DNA of 64,000 bases. Source: Bacteroidales bacterium (lineage in GTDB: Bacteria; Bacteroidota; Bacteroidia; Bacteroidales; UBA932). The stretch is from positions 31,434 to 95,433 of the forward strand of contig JAJFVD010000009.1 in the NCBI GenBank assembly GCA_021371955.1. Reading direction: 5' to 3'. Positions 17,395 through 25,970 of this stretch are shown piece by piece. The position numbers and the translations under genes are program-made. The notes beneath the pieces are model-generated. The model did no database searches, had not been told where the DNA came from, and was given only the letters and a program-made list of their open reading frames with translations. Positions within the stretch are counted from its first letter, which is position 1. Every line of letters begins with the position of its first letter.

Positions 17395-18258
17395 TTAGTC
17401 CATAAAGGCAGTCGTTTCCAGAAACATACTGACTGCATAATTTTTTTTTGACCAATTATCCATCGCTTTATCCTTACGGAATACGTTATATCCAGAGATC
17501 AATGCTCCAGGCAAAGAGAACCAATTTCGTTGATTATTTAATTCATCTTCTAATAAAGTCAAAGTAACAACGAAAGACTCTCTCTTTTGAATGAATATTA
17601 AATAAGGCTCCAAGTCTACTCTAAACCATCCTTTTTTTTGGTCTTTAATATCGAAAATGATGTCTTGGTTTACAATAATATCCTTAGGAAGATCATTTTC
17701 AACAGAATAAAAAGTCAATCGGAATTTTACGTTTGAATAATTATTTCTCTTAATAAAAAAGTTTATGTTATTTACCCTGCAATCATTCTTTGTTTTGAAA
17801 AGCATCCCTATCTCTCTGCTTATCCTATCTTTAGAATTCAATTCAGACGAAATAAAAAAAGGACATTCAAGCATACCTGAACCAACACTATTTCTCCCAA
17901 TAACAATACTTTTGGTTGGTCGGTTAGTAACTATAACCTCTTCTAATTCATAAGTTGCAGGAACTATATAAATCTTATTTATCACTTTGTTAATGTCAGA
18001 TATACAGTATTTGATTGTTTTGAATCCAATAGATGAAAAGGTTACACTGTCGGATTCGCTTACATTTTCGCCTAACTTCAGATAAAATTCGCCATAATTA
18101 TTCGATACCGTTCCTGTGGCTTTGCTCTCAATTCCAATGCTTACATAAGGCACTATGTCCTTGGTTTCCGAATTATGCACAATACCGGTAATTGTGCTTT
18201 GGGCAAAAACCGACAAATCAAGACTGAGTAACAAAATAAAGAAATAAAGCTTTTTCAT
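17395..18258 (-). CDS. Exported carboxypeptidase-regulatory-like protein
   Basis: 287 aa. Start taken at 18258 because this Met directly precedes a signal peptide (MKKLYFFILLLSLDLSVFAQ); the frame stays open upstream but adds only non-signal sequence. Residues 21-110 form a CarboxypepD_reg-like domain (ITGIVHNSETKDIVPYVSIGI, GTVSNNYGEFYL, VTFSSIGFKTI) followed by ELEEVIVT, the typical linker. The C-terminal 170 residues are beta-rich, not recognised. Probably cell-surface associated. Shares the domain type with the gene that follows it, as if from a small family of exported proteins. Confidence 0.7.
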   Translation of the reverse strand: MKKLYFFILLLSLDLSVFAQSTITGIVHNSETKDIVPYVSIGIESKATGTVSNNYGEFYLKLGENVSESDSVTFSSIGFKTIKYCISDINKVINKIYIVPATYELEEVIVTNRPTKSIVIGRNSVGSGMLECPFFISSELNSKDRISREIGMLFKTKNDCRVNNINFFIKRNNYSNVKFRLTFYSVENDLPKDIIVNQDIIFDIKDQKKGWFRVDLEPYLIFIQKRESFVVTLTLLEDELNNQRNWFSLPGALISGYNVFRKDKAMDNWSKKNYAVSMFLETTAFMD

Positions 18259-18356
18259 TACATTTATGGTTATAAGTGATAACTTCCTGATATTGGACAC
18301 TTCACAGTTATTAATCAACAAATATGCCAAAATGCAATAATCTGCTTAATTAATAA

Positions 18357-20024
18357 TCACCCGAACATAATTAAAAGCTGTGCCATTAGAACACGAAGAA
18401 ACATTGTAAGAGGATAAACCGTAGCATAACTTACCGATGGCAAATCATTGCCTGATGAAGCATTCGAATATGCCAGAGCAGGCGGGTCGGTTGTGCTTCC
18501 TGAAAGGAGCCCTATTAAGGTAAAATAGTTAAGTTTATAATACCACCTGCCGATTATTCCTACAATGAGCAGCGGAACCACAGTTATTATTACGCCGTAC
18601 ATAATCCACATTGCTCCCCCGCCGTTTACTATCGTTTCGACAAACCCGCCCCCGGCATCAAGCCCAACGCACGCAAGAAACAGCGAAATTCCGACCTCCC
18701 GGAGCATTAAGTTTGCACTCATAGTCGTATAAGTAATGAGCCTGAATTTAGGTCCAAAACGGCTCAGAAGAATAGCAATAATGAGTGGACCTCCGGCAAG
18801 CCCAAGCTTTACCGGCTGAGGTATTCCCGGGATAAATATCGGGATGCTCCCGAGAAGTATACCCAAAGCTATTCCTAAAAAAATCGCGGCAAGATTTGGT
18901 TCTCTCAAACGGTGCATTGAATTGCCAAGAACTGTTGCTGCAGCATCTATACTTGCCTGTGTCCCCACAATTGTCAGCCTGTCCCCTATCTGAAGTTTCA
19001 AATCCGGTTTGGCGACCAGATCAACTCCCGCCCTGTTTATTCTCGTTACGGTTATACCAAAGGCCTTTCCAAGCCTGAGATTTGAGAGGCTCTTGCCGTT
19101 AACCTCTTCCTTTGTTACCAGCACACGGCGCGGGACTACATTTATGTCGTTAATTGCCCAGTCTTCATCGGTCATTTCAATCTTCTCACCAATAAACGCC
19201 CTGATGGATTCCATGTCCTTTTTTTGCATTATGATAAGAACTCTGTTATCCTTCTCCAAAATTGTTTCGGCATTTGCAATAACTACATTCCCTGCAGATC
19301 TCCAGACCCTCGATATCACAAATGTTTTGCTGAGCAATTTTTTAATCTCTCGTATTCTTGAACCAAAAAGAGATGGATTGTTAACTGTTATGGCCAGTTT
19401 AACAGTTTCTTCCGGATTTTCTTTATCTAGTTCGCTTAACTTATTGATTTCCTTGTTATAGTCGACCCTGAAAATTGCCTTTATCAATACAATGGACATA
19501 ATAATGCCCAAAACACCTAGCGGGTATGCTACAGCATATCCTGTAGCGATTGTAGGATCATTTGCTCCGTTAAGATCGATGAATGTCTGCTGTGCCGCCC
19601 CCAAACCAGGAGTATTAGTAATTGCACCGGACATAATGCCGACCATTGTCGATACCGGCAACCCGGTTATAGCTTTTATTATGAGGGTTGTCGTCACTCC
19701 AAGAATGACTATTAACATAGCCAGCATATTAAGTTTGATTCCTCCTTTTTTAAATGACGAGAAAAAGCCCGGACCAACCTGAAGGCCAATAGAGTAAACA
19801 AACAAAATAAGACCAAACTCCTTTACAAAATGCAGAATCTCAGGATTTACCTTAATTCCAAAATGACTGAAAGCAATTCCGGCAAATAAGATCCATGTTA
19901 TTCCAAATGAAATGTTTGCAATTTTTAATTTCGCCAACAGGATGCCGAAAGTGATAACCAAAGCTAAAACGATGACAGACTGAGCTATGCTCTCAGTAAA
20001 CAAAAGGTTGTAAATCCATTCCAT
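18357..20024 (-). CDS. YidE/YbjL-type putative transporter (aspartate-alanine exchanger family) with RCK_C domains
   Basis: 555 aa. Two membrane blocks (about 5-190 and 375-555) are related as repeats: each carries a Gly/Ser/Thr-rich signature, GAITNTPGLGAAQQ in the first and GSTTDPPALAYSNA in the second. Between them lie two TrkA-C/RCK_C regulatory domains (about 205-365), the second ending LQIGDRLTIVGTQASID. The architecture fits the AAE family, whose best-known member exchanges aspartate for alanine; substrates of most members are unknown. Start set to the ATG at 20024 (MEWIYNLL); a TTG ten codons upstream would place translation inside the promoter region. It has its own -7 box. Confidence 0.88.
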   Translation of the reverse strand: MEWIYNLLFTESIAQSVIVLALVITFGILLAKLKIANISFGITWILFAGIAFSHFGIKVNPEILHFVKEFGLILFVYSIGLQVGPGFFSSFKKGGIKLNMLAMLIVILGVTTTLIIKAITGLPVSTMVGIMSGAITNTPGLGAAQQTFIDLNGANDPTIATGYAVAYPLGVLGIIMSIVLIKAIFRVDYNKEINKLSELDKENPEETVKLAITVNNPSLFGSRIREIKKLLSKTFVISRVWRSAGNVVIANAETILEKDNRVLIIMQKKDMESIRAFIGEKIEMTDEDWAINDINVVPRRVLVTKEEVNGKSLSNLRLGKAFGITVTRINRAGVDLVAKPDLKLQIGDRLTIVGTQASIDAAATVLGNSMHRLREPNLAAIFLGIALGILLGSIPIFIPGIPQPVKLGLAGGPLIIAILLSRFGPKFRLITYTTMSANLMLREVGISLFLACVGLDAGGGFVETIVNGGGAMWIMYGVIITVVPLLIVGIIGRWYYKLNYFTLIGLLSGSTTDPPALAYSNASSGNDLPSVSYATVYPLTMFLRVLMAQLLIMFG

Positions 20025-20041
20025 CAAGAAAATAATTTCCC

Positions 20042-20049
20042 CAAAATTA
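20042..20049 (-). promoter_or_regulatory. -7 box (TAATTTTG) of the YidE-like gene
   Basis: Perfect TAnnTTTG match on the minus strand, 17 bases before the ATG that ends at 20024. It faces away from the mscL box. Confidence 0.55.
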
Positions 20050-20061
20050 GTCAATAAATAT

Positions 20062-20069
20062 TATATTTG
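20062..20069 (+). promoter_or_regulatory. -7 box (TATATTTG) of mscL
   Basis: Perfect TAnnTTTG match 26 bases before the mscL ATG at 20096; with 20042-20049 it forms a compact divergent promoter. Confidence 0.55.
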
Positions 20070-20095
20070 AGTAAATAATTCTAACCTATATTGTT

Positions 20096-20527
20096 ATGAA
20101 AATGATTGATGAGTTTAAACAGTTTGCAATGCGCGGAAATGTCATTGACATGGCTGTCGGTATCATTATTGGCGGGGCATTCGGAAAAATAGTGTCATCT
20201 GCCGTATCGGATATTGTCATGCCGCCTATTGGCCTGCTTGTAGGAGGTGTAAATTTCACAGACCTTAAAATCACTCTTAAAGACCAGATAACAGATGCTG
20301 CTGGTGCTGTTTTAAATCCTGCGGTAACACTGAATTACGGTAACTTCATACAGGTTACGTTTGATTTTATAATTATTGCGTTTGCGATTTTCCTGATGAT
20401 AAAGATGATGAATAATCTTAACCGCAAAAAAGTTGAAGCCCCTTCTGTACCCCCAACCCCTCCTCCCCCACCTGCTGATATTCAGCTGTTAACCGAAATT
20501 CGCGACTTGCTTAAAAAGGAAAAATAG
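20096..20527 (+). CDS. mscL: Large-conductance mechanosensitive channel MscL
   Basis: 143-aa inner-membrane emergency valve that opens on osmotic downshock; acts as a homopentamer. The N-terminal amphipathic helix ([20 protein letters not shown]) leads into the pore-lining first span ([25 protein letters not shown]). The periplasmic loop spans about residues 45-82, the second span about 85-108 ([16 protein letters not shown]), then a proline-rich linker (PPTPPPPP) and the C-terminal helical bundle ([11 protein letters not shown]). Length is normal. It is divergent from the YidE-like gene and directly upstream of a tRNA. Confidence 0.97.
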   Translation: MKMIDEFKQFAMRGNVIDMAVGIIIGGAFGKIVSSAVSDIVMPPIGLLVGGVNFTDLKITLKDQITDAAGAVLNPAVTLNYGNFIQVTFDFIIIAFAIFLMIKMMNNLNRKKVEAPSVPPTPPPPPADIQLLTEIRDLLKKEK

Positions 20528-20569
20528 TATTTCCTTTAAAAAAAACGCATCAGTCTGTATTTTTTTTAA

Positions 20570-20577
20570 TACTTTTG
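20570..20577 (+). promoter_or_regulatory. -7 box (TACTTTTG) of tRNA-Lys(CTT)
   Basis: Perfect TAnnTTTG match 13 bases before the tRNA. Like the other tRNA-Lys promoter it continues as TTTGCAC. Confidence 0.6.
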
Positions 20578-20590
20578 CACCCTCAACAAT

Positions 20591-20663
20591 GGTTCTGTAG
20601 CTCAGTTGGTAGAGCACGACACTCTTAATGTTGGGGTCGTGGGTTCGAGACCCACCGGGACCA
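20591..20663 (+). tRNA. tRNA-Lys (anticodon CTT)
   Basis: 73-nt cloverleaf: acceptor stem GGTTCTG/CGGGACC with G-T pairs, D arm GCTC/GAGC, anticodon stem CGACA/TGTTG with loop CTCTTAA (anticodon CTT, decoding AAG), T arm GTGGG/CCCAC, discriminator A, no encoded CCA. Second lysine tRNA of the window, complementing the TTT species. Confidence 0.97.
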
Positions 20664-20690
20664 CAAACCGGGCTGATGCGCCCAAATAAA

Positions 20691-20720
20691 GGCCTGGCTT
20701 AACGCCGGGCTCTTTTATTT
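20691..20720 (+). terminator. Terminator of tRNA-Lys(CTT)
   Basis: 8-bp GC-rich stem (20691-20698 with 20704-20711, including G-T pairs), 5-nt loop, then CTTTTATTT. Confidence 0.65.
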
Positions 20721-20798
20721 ATGTTAATGGCAACAATATTCCCTGAAGATTGTTGAATTAATAATAAGTAATTGTAAAATTTAAAAAATTATAATCAT

Positions 20799-21947
20799 AT
20801 GACCAATTTCGTTTTTCAAAACCCGACAAAGTTAATTTTCGGAAAAAACTCAATTTCATCGCTATCCGGAGAGATATCTAAAGAAAATAGAATTCTTATA
20901 ACTTTTGGAGGAGGAAGCGTTAAAAACAATGGCGTTTACGAACAAGTTATCAATTCGCTTAAAGGATATACATTCTTTGAATTCTGGGGAATTGAGGCGA
21001 ATCCGGATATAGAAACACTCAGAAAAGCAATAATTCTTGGTAAAGAAAAAAATTGCGATTTTGTTCTTGCCGTCGGAGGAGGTTCGGTAATTGACGGATC
21101 CAAACTTATTGCTGCCGGCATACCTTACGAAGGCGATGCATGGGAAATAGTAAAGAAACGGGATTTCACAAAAGAGAAAGTACTTCCGTTGGGCACAGTG
21201 CTCACATTGCCTGCAACCGGTTCTGAAATGAATGCCGGTGCGGTTATTTCCAACAGAATTGCGAAAGAAAAATTCGCTTTTTACTCAAGATATCCTCAAT
21301 TTTCAATTCTTGACCCGCTTACTACTTTCACGCTTCCAAAATTTCAGATTGCATGCGGTCTTGCAGATACTTTTATCCATGTAATGGAACAGTATCTGAC
21401 AACTCCGGGACAATCCCCGCTAATGGACAGATGGTCGGAAGGTATCCTTCAGACAATTGTGGAGATTTCTCCAAAAGTATTGTCAAATCCGGAGGATTAT
21501 GATTCTATGGCTACTTTCATGCTCTCGGCAACAATGGCATTAAATGGGTTTGTATCAATGGGAGTGAGTCAGGACTGGGCCACTCACATGATAGGTCATG
21601 AGCTAACAGCTCTTCACGGGCTCACTCACGGACACACGCTTACCATCCTGCTGCCGGGTACTATGTGGGTCATGAGAAAAGAAAAGGGAGATAAAATTTT
21701 GCAGTACGGACAAAGGGTTTGGGGAATATCAGGAACAGACAGAGAGCTTACAATCAGTAAGATTATAGAAAAAACTGAGGAATTTTTCCGTTCATTGGGG
21801 TTAAAGACACGCCTTTCGGAAAACGGAGCCGGTGAAGAAACAATAAATGAAATAGTGCGTCGTTTTGAGCAAAGGGATGTCCATTTCGGAGAAAACCGCT
21901 CAGTAAATGCAGCTGTAACAAGACAAATCCTGGAAAGGGTAATCTGA
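20799..21947 (+). CDS. yqhD: Iron-containing alcohol dehydrogenase, YqhD/butanol-dehydrogenase type
   Basis: 382-aa cytosolic group III alcohol dehydrogenase; family members reduce aldehydes with NADPH. The Rossmann-like N-domain has the GGGS cofactor loops (GGGS at 37-40; GGGSVIDGSK at 93-102). Metal ligands at the spacing of E. coli YqhD: Asp190 and His194 (LADTFIHVMEQYL), His263 and His277 (THMIGHELTA, LTHGHTL). Length matches the family (about 385). No strong promoter box could be assigned in front. It ends 48 bases before the chemosensory operon; read-through into it cannot be excluded. Confidence 0.92.
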   Translation: MTNFVFQNPTKLIFGKNSISSLSGEISKENRILITFGGGSVKNNGVYEQVINSLKGYTFFEFWGIEANPDIETLRKAIILGKEKNCDFVLAVGGGSVIDGSKLIAAGIPYEGDAWEIVKKRDFTKEKVLPLGTVLTLPATGSEMNAGAVISNRIAKEKFAFYSRYPQFSILDPLTTFTLPKFQIACGLADTFIHVMEQYLTTPGQSPLMDRWSEGILQTIVEISPKVLSNPEDYDSMATFMLSATMALNGFVSMGVSQDWATHMIGHELTALHGLTHGHTLTILLPGTMWVMRKEKGDKILQYGQRVWGISGTDRELTISKIIEKTEEFFRSLGLKTRLSENGAGEETINEIVRRFEQRDVHFGENRSVNAAVTRQILERVI

Positions 21948-21966
21948 CAAATCGGGTAATATTTTG

Positions 21967-21974
21967 TATCTTTA
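21967..21974 (+). promoter_or_regulatory. Possible -7 box (TATCTTTA) of the chemosensory operon
   Basis: Seven of eight bases match TAnnTTTG, 21 bases before the first cheW ATG. It is the only candidate in the 48-base gap after yqhD; no -33 partner is seen. Confidence 0.35.
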
Positions 21975-21995
21975 CATAAACTTTATTGCAGAGAT

Positions 21996-22457
21996 ATGAA
22001 AAGTAAAAACCTCGAACTACTGACATTTAAAATCGAGGGGCAAAACTTTGCCTTTCCTCTTCCAATGGTGGAAAGGGTCATTCAGGCCCAAACTATCACT
22101 CGTATTGAAAAAGCACCGGAATTTATTGAGGGAGTAATAGATATAAAAGGGGAAATAATCGGGGTCATCTCTTTGAGAAAGCGTTTCTCTCTTGGAGACA
22201 AACCGCTATCTGTATCAGATTTAATATTGATAATTAACTCTCCCTCAGGAAAAATGGGAGTGATTGCAGACGAAACCGGCGATATTCTTAAAATATCAGA
22301 GGAGAGCATTAATGCAATGAAACCAATATTTGAAGGTATGTCTCAAATAGACTTTTTCAGCAACGACAATGGCATTTTCTACATCTTCGATACTTCGACG
22401 ATACTTTCAAATATTGAGAATTCAGAAATAGAACAGATGATTAAGTCAATTCAATAA
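21996..22457 (+). CDS. cheW: CheW-like coupling protein (WspB position)
   Basis: 153-aa single CheW domain that joins the chemoreceptor to the CheA kinase under the membrane. The characteristic pattern is present: LLTFKIEGQNFAFPLPMVERVI, then FIEGVIDIKGEIIGVISLRKRF, the segment that carries the CheA/receptor-binding face. First gene of an eight-gene unit with gaps of 3-14 bases. In the Wsp gene order this is WspB. It differs in sequence from the second CheW (23958), so the two probably have distinct binding roles. Confidence 0.92.
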   Translation: MKSKNLELLTFKIEGQNFAFPLPMVERVIQAQTITRIEKAPEFIEGVIDIKGEIIGVISLRKRFSLGDKPLSVSDLILIINSPSGKMGVIADETGDILKISEESINAMKPIFEGMSQIDFFSNDNGIFYIFDTSTILSNIENSEIEQMIKSIQ

Positions 22458-22471
22458 GCATAGATAATTCT

Positions 22472-23968
22472 ATGAAAAAAAAGGGTGAATTGATAAAAAT
22501 CGCCGCTCTCGTAGAACAAGAGCTTGGCCTCCATTTCGAATCTAACAGGATTGAAGATGTCGAAAGGGGAATTCTTGCTGCTCTTCGTGAAATCAACATT
22601 GGAGACACAGAAAAATTCATCAGCAATTTAGCTGCGGCCTCGTCAATAGAACCTTTGTTTCTAAAAGTCCTTTCTTCGCATCTTACAATTGGAGAAACCT
22701 ATTTTTTCCGTGAAAAGCCCGCAATGAGCCTTTTTATTAAGATGATAATGCCTGAGGTTATACGTAAAGCAGAGAAGGAAAAGAGAACAATAAAAATCTG
22801 GAGTGCCGGATGCAGCTCCGGAGAAGAGCCATACTCTCTGGCAATAATCATTAAAGAGAATTTTCCCGGATTAAATCCGTCTGACTTTTCAATTATGGCT
22901 ACGGATATCAGCCCTAAAGCCATAAACAAGGCAATATCCGGAATATATACAGAGTGGTCATTCCGGGAAACGCCCGACAATATCAGAAAAAAATATTTTC
23001 TGAATAATAACGGAACATGGAGCATTTCTCCGGATATAAAAAGACTTGTAAACTTTACTTATCTCAATCTGGCGAAGGATTCATATACTTCTCAGCTTGC
23101 AGGAGCAGCAAATGTCGATATAATTTTTTGCCGCAATGTTCTTATGTATTTATCTCCCGGCATAATAAAAACTGCTGCGGAGAATTTTTTTAACTGCCTT
23201 AATGACGGAGGCTGGTTTATTACCAGCCAGGTAGAACTCAATGATGAATATTTTTCCCTGTTCGATAAGGTATATTTTGAGAGTGGAGTTTTTTACAAAA
23301 AGATTGTTACGGGTAAAAAAGGCAAAAAGGCACCATACAAAAATTATATAGATGAAATCAATTTAAAGACTCTTTCAATAGGGATTAAACCGGAAAGAAA
23401 GATAACAAAGGAGATTAACCGTGAAACAAAGGGTAAATTCATTGCCCGCCAAAATATAAGTCCGCTTAGCGCCGAAACTGAGAACGACCTCGAAAAGCTT
23501 TATCTCGCAGGTAAATATAAGGAATGTATAACCGCTTGTCTTAAAATAATTGAAAAGGGCAAGGACGACCATAATCTTCTTTCTTTGCTGGCTAAGTGTT
23601 ATGCTAACACAGGAAATTATAAACAAGCAGTAATAGTTCTTGACAAAATAGTCTCAACGGGATTATCTGATGAAGATATTTTCTACCTTTATGGAACAGT
23701 ACTGCACGAACAGAATGAGATAAATAAAGCAAAAGAGGCTTTTAAAAAAGGGCTTTACCTTAATCCTGATCACCTTCTGTCACATCTTATGATGGGGAAC
23801 ATAATGAATCGTGAGGGAAAAAGAACAATTGCAAATAAACATTATTTCAATGTTCTGGAGATACTCGGGAAATGGAATAATGATGATATTATTCCCGGTT
23901 CCGGAGGCCTGACAAAAGCAAGATTAAATGATATTGTAGAAAATCTGTTGTCCGAAAATGAAAAGTGA
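22472..23968 (+). CDS. cheR: CheR-type receptor methyltransferase with C-terminal TPR
   Basis: 498 aa. CheR domain in residues 1-275: N-terminal all-alpha part, then the S-adenosylmethionine pocket WSAGCSSGEEPYSLAI, the ATDIS acidic strand end, and FCRNVLMYL. It methylates glutamates of the adjacent receptor for adaptation. After a lysine-rich linker, residues about 355-470 hold TPR helices (YKECITACLKIIEKGKDDHN, YKQAVIVLDKIV, NKAKEAFKKGLYLNPDHLL). CheR plus TPR is the architecture of WspC. It lies 14 bases after cheW and overlaps the next gene by 11 bases. Confidence 0.93.
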   Translation: MKKKGELIKIAALVEQELGLHFESNRIEDVERGILAALREINIGDTEKFISNLAAASSIEPLFLKVLSSHLTIGETYFFREKPAMSLFIKMIMPEVIRKAEKEKRTIKIWSAGCSSGEEPYSLAIIIKENFPGLNPSDFSIMATDISPKAINKAISGIYTEWSFRETPDNIRKKYFLNNNGTWSISPDIKRLVNFTYLNLAKDSYTSQLAGAANVDIIFCRNVLMYLSPGIIKTAAENFFNCLNDGGWFITSQVELNDEYFSLFDKVYFESGVFYKKIVTGKKGKKAPYKNYIDEINLKTLSIGIKPERKITKEINRETKGKFIARQNISPLSAETENDLEKLYLAGKYKECITACLKIIEKGKDDHNLLSLLAKCYANTGNYKQAVIVLDKIVSTGLSDEDIFYLYGTVLHEQNEINKAKEAFKKGLYLNPDHLLSHLMMGNIMNREGKRTIANKHYFNVLEILGKWNNDDIIPGSGGLTKARLNDIVENLLSENEK

Positions 23969-24467
23969 AAAGGAAATACTTGACGAAAGAGCAAGACTAA
24001 ATGCTTTAAAAGACAGTGCGAAAAACAATGTTGCCACTAATATTGCAACCTTTCTAGAGTTTCGGATAGTCCCTGAACACTATGCCATTGAGGAGAAATT
24101 TGTTACAGAGGTTCTTTTTCTTCGGAACCTGACAACTATTCCCGGTACACCCTCATTTGTACAGGGAGTTATAAATTACAGAGGAAGAATACTATCTGTC
24201 GTCAACATTCAGATATTCCTTAATAAAAGGGAGAAAGGACTGGGAGAAATGAATAAACTGATTGTTATCTCGGACGGCAAAATGGAATACGGCATTGTTG
24301 CAGACAACATAGCCGGGCTAAGAGATATTGATATTGATTCAATTGGCATTAAACCATTAAATCTTGATCCATCTTCAGATGAATTTATAATGGGTGTAAT
24401 GCCGGACGGAGTTGTGCTCCTGAATGGAGAGATTCTTTTAAAAACTTCAAAAATTATAATAAAATAA
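23958..24467 (+). CDS. cheW: CheW-like coupling protein (WspD position)
   Basis: 169 aa: an N-terminal helical extension of about 35 residues (MKSEKEILDERARLNALK) and a CheW domain (EFRIVPEHYAIEEKFVTEVL, PSFVQGVINYRGRILSVVNI, ending VVLLNGEILLKTSKIII). The ATG lies inside the end of cheR, 11-base overlap, which indicates translational coupling. A second CheW with an N-terminal extension in this place corresponds to WspD. Confidence 0.92.
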   Translation: MKSEKEILDERARLNALKDSAKNNVATNIATFLEFRIVPEHYAIEEKFVTEVLFLRNLTTIPGTPSFVQGVINYRGRILSVVNIQIFLNKREKGLGEMNKLIVISDGKMEYGIVADNIAGLRDIDIDSIGIKPLNLDPSSDEFIMGVMPDGVVLLNGEILLKTSKIIIK

Positions 24468-24470
24468 CAT

Positions 24471-25964
24471 ATGAGCACTCTATTGGAATTTAAGACCCGA
24501 CAAAAGCTGATTATTGGATTTTCGGCAGTGGTAATATTTACAATTCTCTTTACTGCTATGACCTTTAGCGGATTTAGAAGGTTTGACAACACATCATCGA
24601 AAATCCGCAACATTGACAGTCTCACATACGAACTCACAGGATTACGCGCAGATGAAAACAGGCTTCGCGCTCTTTCGCTTGAACTTGTATTTGTATCGAA
24701 CAACGATAGAATTCTTAATATTAAATCAGCCATAAAGGAAAAAGAGACCGATTTTCTTAAAAAAGCACATGGCATTGACAGTATGCTGGCCGGCTATCCC
24801 GACCAGAGAGCTCTCTTTTCTCAAACCGTTTCCGATATTAATACATATGTGCGCAACCGCGCTATAATGATTAATCTGCTGGACAGCGGAAAAAAGAAAG
24901 AGGCACTGGAACTTGTTGAAGGCAATCAGTATTCTTTATATGAAAACATTCGCACAACCAGTATTGCGGTGGAAACCGAACTGATTAATTACAGAACTGC
25001 AGCTTACAACAATAATGAAAGACTCCATCGAGGTGCGAGTGTTCTAATTATTGTAATTGGTTCCATTCTTATTTTTCTCATTGTTTTTCTCTCTGTATGG
25101 GCTGTATATATACTCAGAAAAATTTCTGATGAGATTAGAACAGGAGTTGATGTTCTGGCTAGCTCATCTACCGACATTTTAAGCACAGTTACAGAAATAT
25201 CCGCCGGTGCTGCAGAGACATCTACAGCAGTATCGGAAACAACTACTACCATTGAAGAGGTAAGACAAACTGCACTTGTTTCCAATCAAAAATCACAGTC
25301 TCTCATGGAGAGCTCGCAACGGGCTGCCGATTCAGCAGACAAAGGCAAAAACTCAATAAAAAAGGTTATTGACGCAATGGCCAAAATTGACAACCAGATG
25401 AATCTTATTTCCGAAACAGTTGTAAAACTGTCCGAGCAAAGCAGAACTATAGGGGAAATCACTTCTACAGTTGCAGATATTGCAGACCAGTCCAACCTGC
25501 TTGCTGTAAATGCCGCTATTGAAGCTGCTAAAGCCGGAGAACACGGAAGAGGATTTACAATTGTTGCCCAGGAGATCCGTTCACTTGCAGATCAGTCAAA
25601 GAAAGCTACTCTTCAGGTCAAAGAAATTCTTAATGAAATCAATAAATCCGTAAACCAGGCTGTTGGAGTAACAGAACAAGGAGCCAGGACGGTAGACAAC
25701 GGACTTAATCTGGTTAAGCAAAGCGGAGAGGTTATCGATATCCTTTCGGACAACGTGGAGGAGGCCGCAGAAGCATCAATCCAAATTTCTTCATCTACAC
25801 AACAGCAAATGGCCGGAATGGATCAGATTGTACCTGCAATGGAAAACATCAAAAAAGCAAGCGAGCAAAACACAACAGGTATAAAACACACACAAACAAT
25901 AGCGCAAAATATTCACCAACTGGGTCAGTCGCTGAAAAAAGTTATAATAAAATACAATCTATAG
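24471..25964 (+). CDS. Methyl-accepting chemoreceptor without a recognisable HAMP domain (WspA position)
   Basis: 497 aa. First membrane span at 12-33, a periplasmic four-helix-bundle-like domain of about 150 residues (34-188), second span at 190-213. The cytoplasmic coiled coil has the conserved hairpin tip [20 protein letters not shown] (335-354) and [20 protein letters not shown] (355-374). Directly after the second span the chain goes into the signalling coiled coil ([20 protein letters not shown]) and no HAMP pattern can be seen. There is no C-terminal CheR-tethering pentapeptide. The ligand is unknown. It sits 3 bases after cheW and 6 before cheA. Confidence 0.92.
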   Translation: MSTLLEFKTRQKLIIGFSAVVIFTILFTAMTFSGFRRFDNTSSKIRNIDSLTYELTGLRADENRLRALSLELVFVSNNDRILNIKSAIKEKETDFLKKAHGIDSMLAGYPDQRALFSQTVSDINTYVRNRAIMINLLDSGKKKEALELVEGNQYSLYENIRTTSIAVETELINYRTAAYNNNERLHRGASVLIIVIGSILIFLIVFLSVWAVYILRKISDEIRTGVDVLASSSTDILSTVTEISAGAAETSTAVSETTTTIEEVRQTALVSNQKSQSLMESSQRAADSADKGKNSIKKVIDAMAKIDNQMNLISETVVKLSEQSRTIGEITSTVADIADQSNLLAVNAAIEAAKAGEHGRGFTIVAQEIRSLADQSKKATLQVKEILNEINKSVNQAVGVTEQGARTVDNGLNLVKQSGEVIDILSDNVEEAAEASIQISSSTQQQMAGMDQIVPAMENIKKASEQNTTGIKHTQTIAQNIHQLGQSLKKVIIKYNL

Positions 25965-25970
25965 CGGATA

